A DNA stretch of 64,000 bases from Polytrichum commune (Eukaryota; Streptophyta; Polytrichopsida; Polytrichales; Polytrichaceae): NCBI GenBank assembly GCA_950295325.1, contig OX485809.1:33790001-33854000 (forward strand), read 5' to 3'. A program made the translations under genes and the position numbers. The notes beneath the pieces are model-generated. The model did not search any database. It was not told the DNA's origin and worked only from the letters and a program-made list of their open reading frames with translations. Positions within the stretch are counted from its first letter, which is position 1. Every line of letters starts with the position of its first letter. Below, one piece after another: positions 1 through 9,625 of this stretch.

Positions 1-716
1 TTAGGCCTCTGCCTGCTCAAAAGTGAGTGGCGTTTATCTGTGAAATTCTCGTTGATTCTTTTGCATAGTAAGGAATGAACTAAAAGCACACATGTGACCC
101 TTACCAGCTCATAAGGCCAATTCCATCCACTGGGTGTGGACAAAGCATTGATGAATAAAATACATCCTTCAATAGTTTGCCCTCTTCAATCAGGAACACC
201 ATTGATAGATTGATTGAATGTATGAAGAGTTGCGTGGAACAAAATGGATTCTTCGTAGATGTGCATTAATTAAGTCCCGTAAGTTAAAAAAAACGACTGC
301 AAGCTTTCATTATGCTCAGTACCTGTGTAAGTACTGCGGGCTTACCTTGCTTATTATTTTAAGAAATTGTATCCTATGCCCACGAGAATGATTAGAGTGG
401 GTTCAAAAGTACAATACGTATACAATAACTTAAGTATATATGTTTGCATCTGTGACCACTAACTTCTTGTCATAAGTTTACATCTGATTGAATACACAAG
501 TCCTCCTGCACAGAGTTCAGCTGCCCCATGGCCAATTACCTGATTCTATAGTACCTATTTGACACTGGCATCAGTGTCTCCAGGAATTGTAATGGCTTGG
601 ATATGGAAATACATCTGTAGTGTTTGCTTTTGTGAAGCAACTTTCACTGCGCAGGCTCGGGCTTCATGGCGCCAGGTAAACTGACTCGAGCCTCTCTGTC
701 TGTAGGTTCATGGTCG
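1..716. other. Intergenic, no gene seen
   Basis: No convincing coding region, RNA gene or bounded repeat was found here. Base composition is ordinary AT-rich plant spacer. The stretch ends at the target site of the hAT element that starts at 725. Confidence 0.6.
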
Positions 717-1234
717 ATTCACACCAATGAACGGGGAGTACCGAACTTTAGTTATGAGCTAGCCGAATTTTTTTGGAGATTTCCGAATGAGTTCGCAATG
801 ATTCGGACGAGGTACCGACTTAAAATTATTAAGGTCGGAAATTGACCGGTTCAAATGAGAAAAGATCGGCAATATAGCCGGTTGAGGCATCATATTTTAG
901 GATATTTACCGAGCCAATTTTAAAATTTTAGGCAAGTAGTCGAAGGGACTAGGGATAGGCCGGAAATTTTAACTAGGGTAATACTAGAGTCATGACTCAT
1001 AAGGTCAAGAACCATGGAGGCTAATTAATTTGGGGTTGGTTCCGTTCACTGGGCCGATTAGGGTTTTGAGGCTCTAAGCACCCAAGGACCCTCTCTCACG
1101 AGTATAAGGAGTTTGCGTCCCTTGTGCAAAGTATCCCACTCCTCTACTGGGATTTCTCTCTGTGCTCTTTCGATACTGCTCTTTCGCTTTTGTTTGTTTC
1201 TGCATCCACCTGCGATCTAGTTGGAGACATATGT

Positions 1235-1304
1235 TTCGGAGGTCCAGTTCGAAGGTCTAGTTCGGAGGTCCAGGGTGAAGGTCAAGTTCGGAGGGCCAGT
1301 TCGG
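1235..1304. repeat. 13-bp minisatellite inside the hAT element
   Basis: Five and a half units of TTCGGAGGTCCAG run head to tail with a few substitutions per unit. Thirteen is not a multiple of three, so the frame cycles and the array is not a protein repeat. It sits where the missing 5' part of the transposase would join the surviving C-terminal frame. Confidence 0.85.
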
Positions 1305-1325
1305 TATGGCGATCCACTGATCATC

Positions 1326-1775
1326 ATGGCTTGTAAGCGTGAATTTCTACCTTTCAAACTACAAGTCACCACAGAATGGGGAGATAAGACTTATAGAGAT
1401 TTATGGGGCATGATCACATGGAATCATTCTTTGCAAACCCGATATCCTAATTTGCTTGTCCTTGTTGATTTGGCTAGAGTACAATGTGTATCAACATCCA
1501 CTTGTGAAAGGGCGTTTAGTGTCCAAAATTTAATAAAAACACGAGTGAGAAACAAACTTGGAAGTAAAAATTTGAAAGCTATGTTTAGAATTGCTTTGGA
1601 GGGACCAGATGAAAACTTTGATAATATTATTGAAGAGGCAATTCCTTTGTTGAAAACTGGAACCAAATACCGGTTTTTATATGTTAATCCTTCACGTTAT
1701 GTGTCTTCTGTAAATGACGCATCTTGTTCAATAAGTTCAACTATGTTTTCTAATTCTGAGGATACGGATGTTTAA
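1326..1775 (+). pseudogene. hAT transposase C-terminal dimerisation region (remnant)
   Basis: The open frame reaches back to 1221, but recognisable homology begins near 1326. The peptide contains TRYPNLLVLVDLARVQCVST, then STCERAFSVQNLIKTRVRNK and LKAMFRIALEGP. This is the hAT C-terminal dimerisation region as found in plant zinc finger protein 862-like transposases. In complete proteins it follows the BED zinc finger and the RNase H-like catalytic domain; neither was found here. The frame is uninterrupted for 150 codons, so loss of the rest looks like deletion rather than gradual decay. The start is not meaningful because a minisatellite lies directly upstream. It might make a dimerisation-only fragment, but nothing shows it is expressed. 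Confidence 0.85.
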
Positions 1776-1857
1776 AAGTTGCATGTATTGTTGTTTTAAC
1801 TAGCCTCTAAATAATGTATGAACCCTTTTTGGATTTATATATTTTTTAAAGGCTAAA

Positions 1858-1909
1858 TCCTTGGTCCCAAGTTGGTGGGGGCTTGGCAAGGTTCAAATCC
1901 TTCCAAGGA
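1858..1909 (+). other. tRNA-like fold lacking an anticodon arm (weak)
   Basis: TCCTTGG at 1858-1864 pairs with CCAAGGA at 1903-1909 as a 7-bp acceptor-like stem. CCAAG/CTTGG can form a D-arm-like hairpin, and AAGG-TTCAAAT-CCTT has the shape of a T arm with the B-box string GGTTCAAATCC. There is no anticodon arm in the 52 nt, so this is not a working tRNA gene. It could be a tRNA-derived fragment or chance. Confidence 0.25.
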
Positions 1910-2204
1910 CACTTGGATTTTCTATCAACACAAATTCACCGCTTTAAAAGGATAACACCAATTTTTTTTACAATATTTAAAAAAGAAAATCCGACATACA
2001 ATACAAATCTTCGGAAACATACCGAAATGAAATTCAGAAAGTCGGAAAATTACCGAATGGTAAAGTTAAATATCGGTTTTTAACCGAGAATAAAAATTGA
2101 ATTTTGGTACCTTCCAAACAAAAAAAAATAAAATCCGAATGTCTTTATAAAAGATCAGAAATGTACCGATTTTTGTATAAAACTCCCCGGACTGTGATTC
2201 ACAC

Positions 2205-3693
2205 CAGCTCGACCTCACTGCACTAACTTCGGGCCTTTAGTGCCAAATTTAAAGTCAATTCAGCATAGATTTATAGAATAACTCGCTGAACTTTCACCTT
2301 CTTAATGAATGGGTTTATCTAGACATCATGCAGGTAAGATTATAGAATTTCGAGATTATTTAGAAAATTAGGGCTGTACCTTTAATTGATGAGTAGCGGA
2401 TATATATATATATATATATAGGCCACTCTTTCACATGCAAAACTAAAGGTGTGCAGCCCTACTGGGGTACCTACAACTCCACATGCATCTTGGGCTATTG
2501 GATCGGCTTGGAAACTGTTTCATTTTAGTTAGCAATTGTGAATCATGAAGATTGTCATCTTTTAATTTCGAAATCGGAGTTGAGGTGCAAAAGCTATAAG
2601 AGGTCAACTTGAAGAATAGAAAAAATCCTCTTTCTCTTTGAATGATCACATAGGTCCTCCCAATTATGTTCACTACACTGATTATCCCAATTAGTGCGTG
2701 TTACTATTTAGAGTTATGTAGTGCTATGAGAATGAGAATGTGATATTTTAGCAAGCAACGTCATTTATGTCCTATAATGTCCTAACACCCTATTGACCTT
2801 TTGTTACTAGAAATTGAAATCTTGAGTAAGGCGTGATTGCACCACATAACTCCAAATAGTAACACACACTAATTGGGATAATCAATGTATTGAAGATGAT
2901 GTCTATATATTTAACGCATACTCCAATACCATCATAACATATGTCTTTTTCATGTCCATTCTTAACTACAAACCAACCATATACCAGTCAAATAGAAATG
3001 TCCAATCAAAAAGAATGACCATGGATGACCCACACACCTTACTTACATGTGTCTATATTGTGAGCACACACTTGAATCTTATTGTACCATGTGTCTATGC
3101 GAGGTCCCACAAACCCTGTCTAGGCCTCAAGATGTCACACGCGAGGGTTCAACAAGACCTATTGATATTTTGAGTTTAAAATGTCAAATGTAACCATATC
3201 TAAATTAAGCACATTCATCACATGCATTATTCCCATCGAAACATACAGATATGTAGAATGACTCACCTGCAAATCTGAACTCATATAACAACGGCCTAGA
3301 CTCAAACACATACCTGTATATGACTAGAGATCATCATCGTCACATGTGACCTTCTTTTCGCTTTACACCAACTACAATAGCAGTTCAAAACTTGTAACGA
3401 ATTAGTACAAGTCAGCAATTACCCAGTCTAAACAAACCCTCGATCCTCCTTTAAAAAATGCAATTGCAAACCTCGCCATAATAGTACCACTCACAAAAAT
3501 TCCCAACAGTAAAGAAAGAATGACCACATATATACGACCCCCATCACTTGCTTACTTACAAACAAGCAGAGGCCGCAGTTCGATTTCCAACTAACTTCTC
3601 GTATCCCGATGCAATCTCAGGTTTCGCCAACAGCTTGGCTTTGTCCTGGCAAGTGTTGGGAGACAAAGATTTGTCTAACTAGGTATGGGGCCT

Positions 3694-3697
<4 letters not shown>
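2205..3697. other. Intergenic with small repeats
   Basis: No gene is supported. It contains an (AT)10 run at 2401-2420 and the MITE at 2674-2889 (listed separately). Short open frames here lack family signatures. Confidence 0.5.
2674..2889. mobile_element. MITE with inverted repeats of about 50 bp
   Basis: The left arm begins TACACTGATTATCCCAATTA and continues through a core like GTTACTATTTAGAGTTATGT. The right arm is its reverse complement with only a few differences over about 50 bp. The interior is AT-rich and non-coding. The ends are compatible with a TA target duplication. Diverged relatives share one or other part of the arm: the outer part at 44151 and 46677, the inner part at 25127 and 47979. 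The superfamily is not settled. Confidence 0.75.

Positions 3698-3728
<31 letters not shown>
3698..3728. repeat. (CT)n microsatellite
   Basis: A dinucleotide CT run of about 31 bases. Two open frames that read across it are low complexity and not credible genes. Confidence 0.9.
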
Positions 3729-3732
<4 letters not shown>

Positions 3733-3909
3733 GTGGCTCTGGGAGTACGGAAAGCTTCACAGCAGTTGACGTCTGGCTTACACACCAGGGTTCAGGAGGT
3801 CAGTATTATCATCAACAGTGATTCGATATTAACGTATATGGGTCTTCAATGGTCACCTTTTATTATACTAAAAAAAACCACAAGAGTTTTGTTTCTAACT
3901 AGGCCACCT

Positions 3910-4077
3910 TCCTTCTGTAGTAGGATATGAAACACGCGATTAGTACGAACAAGACGAGACGGTTAGCAGATCCAGATCGAGGTCGTAGCCACTTTCCTCG
4001 TGATTTTTGGAGCTCGTGTGAAACACCTTAATCATTATCGAAGTGAGATTCTCGTGCTCATTAAATGGTCATATAGC
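3910..4077 (+). repeat. Dispersed repeat R1, partial copy
   Basis: R1 is the commonest repeat in this window. Its plus-orientation landmarks are GGATATGAAACACGCGATTA, then CACTTTCCTCGTGATTTTTG, then GATTCTCGTGCTCATTAAAT. This copy has the first half only. Other copies lie at 6248, 28520, 29170, 44549, 52776, 53138 and 60744 in plus orientation, and at 23755, 34545, 41450, 43057, 59257 and 61675 in minus orientation. Confidence 0.75.
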
Positions 4078-6247
4078 GTTGTCATCCCCCATCCATTGTG
4101 GAGGGGGAAACGTAGTGATTATAAATGATTGATTTGAGGTAATTTGACTTCTGGAAATAACATCAGAGGTCTTGAATGAATGAGGTAGAGTTTAGCAGGA
4201 ATGAATCGACCCTCAACTTTGTAGAAAACTTATAAATTTTATTTTTTTATTTAAAAAAAAAACCACACACATGAGCCCCTTCATCCACGATGGATGAGGT
4301 TACATAGATGTCATGAATCCCAAGCCAAGCCGATCTGGTACTTACTAATGTACAAGGCAAAAGAGTGGGGTTGTAATTAGTACCCGTTTCCCACACACGC
4401 AAGCCGTAATTGCCCTGCCTTTCCCATTTACTGGAGTAACATGGTTGAAGTAACTGTTGACAATGACTCAGAGAGAACGAGTAGAGTAAGAGAGGGAGGA
4501 TCTAGTCTCTTTAGAAAATTTGTATTGTGCACGGCATACTTATATGCTAGGCTGCTATTCTACACAGAGAGAGCTTTCTTGTTTGTTTCTATTTATTTAT
4601 TTATTTATTTGTATATTTATCCACTTAGCGTCCCCTATGTACTGTCAACAACTCAAGATGTGGAAAAAAAACTCTTAACATCCCATGAGTACACTACAGT
4701 AGTGTGTGAGAGAGGTTTTCCCAAGCAAGAACTTGATCAAGAGTCATTTACAAGGTGGTTTGAAATTGGAAAACACATGATGCATTGGATACGCGTTTCA
4801 TTGGTGAAAATTCCTATCGATGATACTGATTGGGACAATGTCACATTGTCGTGCAGAATAATGCAGGGTCGACAAACCAACCCTCTTGAATGATACGGGC
4901 AATATGATATATATGCAAATTTCAAAAAATTCAACTATTTTTTATTTTTTATCTTTGATTTTTGGCCAATGATTCAATATCATCACAAGTTTCTACACAC
5001 GGGTTTCTTTATCAACAACTTGTGGATTTGTGCTTACTTTTGCAAGGAGCTACAAGAATAAGAGAATTTGCTTCTTGAAGTTTTGTTTTTATTTTAGTAT
5101 ATCACAAAAGTGAAACAGTGAAATTTTATATTTGTAATATTCTTCAAATATTTTTATTTTATATATATCAACAAAACTCAAGCTCGTAACAAAACATGTG
5201 CTAGCACCCACAGACATAAATAAAAAATAAAAGCAAGTTCGACCATGTCCCAAAACCTAGACACTAGGATGTGAGTAACCACCATTGTTTACATGCCTAC
5301 TTATCTATAAAGCCAAGCACAACTTATCCCCCGTCTCAAGCAACTTCAGATTTGTGGCCTCTACGTAAGCTCATCCATCGTTGATGCAAGCGGTTCTCTA
5401 GCACAACCGAGTCCACTGCTCACAAGGTTAAACGACAATCGATTCACTCATCCATTCAAACGTGACTCCACTCCACTGATCCACTCGGTCTCTACTGCCA
5501 TTTCCGGAATCCGATCCCCTAAACCTAACTAATAATCCCCAGGGCTACAACACAACACAATTCACCTTTCCACATTGCGTTTTCCACCTTTGCAATGGGA
5601 CGAGATCCGTAGACACCACACAGACGCCTGGTGAGTACATTCATACATACGTACGTACTTCACCAGCATTTGCTTGCAACGCGGGTATTCGTGCAGGCCC
5701 CCGAGTGGAGGAAGAGGCAGCAGGCCACGAGAGTAAACCAGCTCTTGATTCATAAGTTAGCCGCAGTGCCTCTTCACAGACTGGCGAAGTTAGGAAGTCT
5801 CCCCTACCTCAGCTCAGCTGAGCTGAGCTTAGCTTAGCTATGCTATGCTGCACTGCAGCTTTGGCAGCCAACATGACTTCGCCGAGGGGGCCCATTGGCC
5901 ACAATAACTTCACCTCAGAGAGGTGGTATGGGCCCTGCGAGCTTTGCCCCAGTTGCCGACCAGCCCAGTAAGCCGTGAAGGATATGGGGGTTGCTGTTGT
6001 GAAGACGCGACGCTAAGTTCTCTCTCTATCTTATCCTATCCACATGTCCTCGATCGAGTTCGCCGAATTGAGACATATCATGGCAGCACATGGCAGTGTG
6101 ATGGAGGTGTTCGTGGAATAGATGTGAGAGGTGTAGGTTTGTGAGAGGTGTATGTGTGTGTGTGTATATACACACACCTCTCAGGTAGACGTGTGTGTGT
6201 ATGTGTGTTATTTGAATACTTTTTTTTTCTTTTTTTTCCTGTCTGCA
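4078..6247. other. Intergenic, no supported gene
   Basis: A 150-codon frame at 4441-4893 and shorter frames at 5562-5837 and 5923-6144 were examined; none shows a recognisable domain. The stretch carries a 20-bp perfect palindrome (5808-5827) and GT/AC-rich low-complexity sequence near 6145-6210. Confidence 0.5.
5808..5827. repeat. 20-bp perfect palindrome
   Basis: CTCAGCTCAGCTGAGCTGAG equals its own reverse complement. It is followed by related AGCTT and ATGCT pentamer steps to about 5850, which suggests slippage-driven growth. No function can be assigned. Confidence 0.85.
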
Positions 6248-6545
6248 GCCACTCCTCGTAGGACATGCACAAGATACACGATTAGCGAATCCATGTTGTG
6301 CCTGTAGCCATTTTGCCTCATGATATTTGGAGCTCGTAGGGATGTTTTGTTTGTTGTCAAAGTGAAGTTCCCTCCTGCTCATTTAGTGGTCATTTGTAGG
6401 CGCCCTTGATTATGTGGATTGTTGAACCTAGAGTAGTTAGCGTATTGTGCACATATCATCCAGTCTCGGTTGAACACATGTCTTTTTAGTGTATGTTCTT
6501 AGATCTACACGTTAACCACATGCCACTTAAGTGTATGTATGCAGA
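6248..6545 (+). repeat. Dispersed repeat R1, nearly full copy
   Basis: It carries the R1 landmarks in order: a GTAGGACATG start, CCTCATGATATTTGGAGCTC, GATTGTTGAACCTAGAGTAG, and the later ACACATGTCTTTTTAGTGTA segment with TTAACCACATGCCACTT. There is no coding capacity. A partial MITE of the GGAGTTACGTGGTG class follows at about 6600-6800. Confidence 0.75.
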
Positions 6546-6916
6546 TTATTGTTATGTTCAATCTAGGCACATCTACTTTAGCTACACTGGTGTCACGTAT
6601 TAGAGTGGAGTATCATTTGGAGTTACGTGGTGATATAATTTTATAATGAAAATGCCATTTTCAAAAACCCAGAGTACATAAAATAAGTAGTATGCACATC
6701 AAAGAGCATGATATACCTCACTCAATAACAAAATGATATATTCAATCGCTTAAAAACAATAGAGCAACACATAACTCAAATTGGTATCCCGCATTGATTT
6801 GATGAATGACACAAATGTAGTTCATCACAACCGAAAACGGCAGTGGGCGCTTGGCAACACTCAAATGTGACACATAGTGGGTAGAGAGTGAGTTGTGTGA
6901 ATGATGGTAATTTGAG

Positions 6917-7140
6917 CAATGAACGGGGAGAACCGAGTGCTAATTACAGATGAATTGGTTGAGTTTGAGAAATAAGTGGTTCGAGTTCAAGAATTCATGG
7001 AAATTTGCCGAACATTTTAAAGGAATTTATAGAATACACCCAAAATCTATAAAGAATAACGGCAAGATATCAACATGCAACTAGTTGGACTTGGAAGCAC
7101 TAGGATCTCGACCGATTATGCCCAAACACCCCTGACACTG
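6917..7140 (+). mobile_element. hAT-type MITE, family of the 725 element
   Basis: It starts CAATGAACGGGGAGAACCGA, identical for 14 bases to the hAT element at 725, and ends CACCCCTGACACTG. The interior keeps family landmarks such as TTGAGTTTGAGAAATAA and TTGGACTTGGAAGCACTAGG. Flanks AATTTGAG and GATTGAAG agree at 5 of 8 positions, so the target duplication has decayed and the insertion is probably old. At 224 bp it encodes nothing. Confidence 0.8.
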
Positions 7141-9164
7141 GATTGAAGGCATCTGCATGGAAGAGGTGCAAGCTAGAATATCTGATGACTCGGAAGACCA
7201 TTGAGTTCAATGGCATTGAGGAGGCAAAGTAGAAGCACAAGTAATGGACGCTATGAGCTCTTGAGCCTTTAACATGTATACAAATATTTTCAAGAAATTA
7301 TAAAACTTGGAAGGAGGCTAATGTACTTGAGTTCGTCAAATTTTGACATTGTGCAATACAAATATGATCAATGAAAGTCAAGATTCTTTTACAACTCAAA
7401 GCGGTTACATAGGCCCTGTCAAAATGGACAATTTTGATTGTTGACATTTCTCTTTCAATCGATGAGTTGTGAATTAGTGTTCATGTTTGAACCTGAATTT
7501 GGGACAAAACATAGATGCAGGAATTGTCGCTTGATTGGGTCATTGACAAAATGGGGCACTTCTACTTTGTTGACAAGAGAATGTGTTGCATATGAGTGCC
7601 ACCCTCATCCCTTCATTCTAAGAACATGTTCTCTATAAATTCTTGGTGAATTCATCCCAATTGAACCTCACTACACAAATTTTGGGTCATTAAAACTATA
7701 TTGTGTGTAAAACCAAGACCCTCGGGCTACATACCATTTCAAGTTGTTTTTGTTTGGATGATAGAAAGGTTTGTGTGCAGTTGTTTTAGTACACCAATTT
7801 TATTTAGATGACGAAGGGTGATATCACATGATTGGATGTTGCACCTTTCTAACCATTGCCATCACTACGGTTTGATGGAGGTTGACTACATGGCCCACAA
7901 ATCCTTCGCTTCCTTCTTGCCCAATGCGTTTGAGAGACATGGGACTAACATCATTTGGAGGCTTGACTCCCAACCCCCTTGGCGTTCTTTCAATCTTGTG
8001 CCATGTTTGTTTGACAAGAGTCTCCATACAAATTTGAGATGGTTTAACAAATTTTGGCTTCACCTTCAATGCTCCATTCCTTGGATCATTTGGAGATAAT
8101 AATGACTTGGTTTCAATTAGGATAAGTGGCATATTCAGAAAAATGCATCAAGTGTTGTGGGGACCATGTTGGACTATGGCAAACTTGACTAATGGAAAAC
8201 AACTTAGATACACTAGAAAGCTTCTTTTGTAGCTTAGCAAAACATCTTGATACTTTTGATAGTGTTTGGTATATTCAAGGTATTTTTGCTCATAGGAATG
8301 ACCTCTTCATTCAATGGATGGCTAGAGGCCCACTTTTAGCTAGGGCTACCTAGTCACCCCATGGGTCCTAGTGATAAAGTTCCCTCACGATTGTTCTAAA
8401 TACCTATAATTCAGTCAATTTGTATCAAACAAGCAAACAAATGCAACCAACCAATAAGGATTGAAGATGTTATGATACTAACACAAACCTACATACCTTA
8501 TGTTTCCTTTGGAACCCCCCCCCCCCGGGTGGCCATTCAACTCAACCATGGTCCCTTCTTCGTTGTGCAAACAAAGTGCGTCTTGGCCCATGTTTTGCAA
8601 TGATGTGCCTCCTGCCATAGCGTGAGTGTTTTTAACCTCAAATGATTTTAAACCATATTTGGGAAACACCTTAGTTGAGGTGCCCAATTTAAATTAGCTA
8701 CATATGTTTTGGTCAATGAAGTACACTTAGGGTAGGAATATAAACTAGAGCTTCATGATAAATTGAAGGTAAAAGCTCATCAATCGGAAAAGTGAACATG
8801 CATCAAAATTTTCTATTTCGAGATCACTTGAGTCCAATAACAATCTCTTATGGGTCCCCGATTGGAATGAATCGGCCCTTAACCTAGAGCAAGTTTGTTT
8901 TCATTGCACCTCCTACATCACATTCACCAAGACGCCTCAAAGCCCAAGCCCAACAAAAATGGAATATGTTGTATATATGCGTGAGGATTACCATAAGTAC
9001 AAACATGAAGCCTACATGGAACACCCAACACATAAGGAAGCAAATATTTGTAGGCAACAATGAACATCAACTTCTAATCATTTTTAGGGCAACAATTTCT
9101 CACATTCAATAGAATGACAGTTTCATGTGCTTTCATGTTCGAGCATAGTACATGGCTTTGCTGC
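7141..9164. other. Intergenic, no supported gene
   Basis: Frames at 7438-7638, 7818-8132 and 8478-8687 show no family signature. A run of 12 C residues lies at 8515-8526. I see nothing else with clear boundaries. Confidence 0.5.
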
Positions 9165-9625
9165 TAAGGTAGAAATACCTAAAGTGGTGAATGACTACTA
9201 GTGGTGCACTAGACAAGGGGTATAATGATTCTTGTGCAAACCCAAAATGGCTAATTGGAAAAGTGGTGGCCCGAAAAGGATGCACTCCTAGATGGGATGT
9301 AATGATTGGTTGGATAGGTGTTGTTTCACACCACTTGTGATCACTTTTGGTTGCCATTAAGTTAACCGTATTGCGTGTCTTTGTATGCATAATAGAATAT
9401 TTTGATGTTTAGGTTAAGGAGACTCTATTGTACAAGTAGGGGGTTTGACTTACTTGCCTCTTTGAGAAAATGTAACTAATTATTTACAAGGAATGAAATT
9501 ACGAAACAACTTGCATTCCTCATCATTTCCTCTTCTCCATCTATGAAAAATATGGCACAAAATTTCAAGCCACTCATTCTAGCCGAATCAGCTTATTTTC
9601 ACCGCTTTTAGGTATTTCTACCTTA
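9165..9625. mobile_element. Repeat R2, full-length copy with terminal inverted repeats
   Basis: The left end reads TAAGGTAGAAATACCTAAAG and the right end is its reverse complement, extending to about 27 bp with one mismatch. Flanking bases fit a TA duplication but this is not decisive. The interior has landmarks such as GTAGGGGGTTTGACTTACTT and AACTTGCATTCCTCATCATT. No protein is encoded. Related copies lie at 28558-28894, 57322-57770 and 59528-59957, and two of those sit inside R1 copies. Confidence 0.8.

Larger units (their letters stand above)
725..2196 (+). mobile_element. hAT transposon, internally deleted, with exact 8-bp target duplication
   Basis: The left end reads CAATGAACGGGGAGTACCGA. 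The right end, read inward on the minus strand, starts CACAGTCCGGGGAGT. The ends agree at 10 of 15 positions and share CGGGGAGT. The element is flanked by ATTCACAC at 717-724 and again at 2197-2204. An 8-bp target duplication and CAnnG-type ends are hAT signatures. Both subterminal regions are rich in CCGAA/TTCGG and TACCGA motifs, which in hAT elements are typically transposase binding sites (role inferred). At 1472 bp it is too short for a complete hAT transposase, and only the C-terminal part is readable inside, so it is a non-autonomous deletion derivative. Its ends match the short MITEs at 6917, 19981, 35159 and 51005. Confidence 0.88.

Noticed and set aside
4441-4893. 150-codon open frame on the plus strand
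   Set aside because: It includes a low-complexity TTTATTTATTTA stretch and no recognisable domain. There is no sign of splicing partners.
7818-8132. Overlapping frames that looked faintly like retrotransposon sequence
   Set aside because: No reverse transcriptase or endonuclease motif could be found on either strand.
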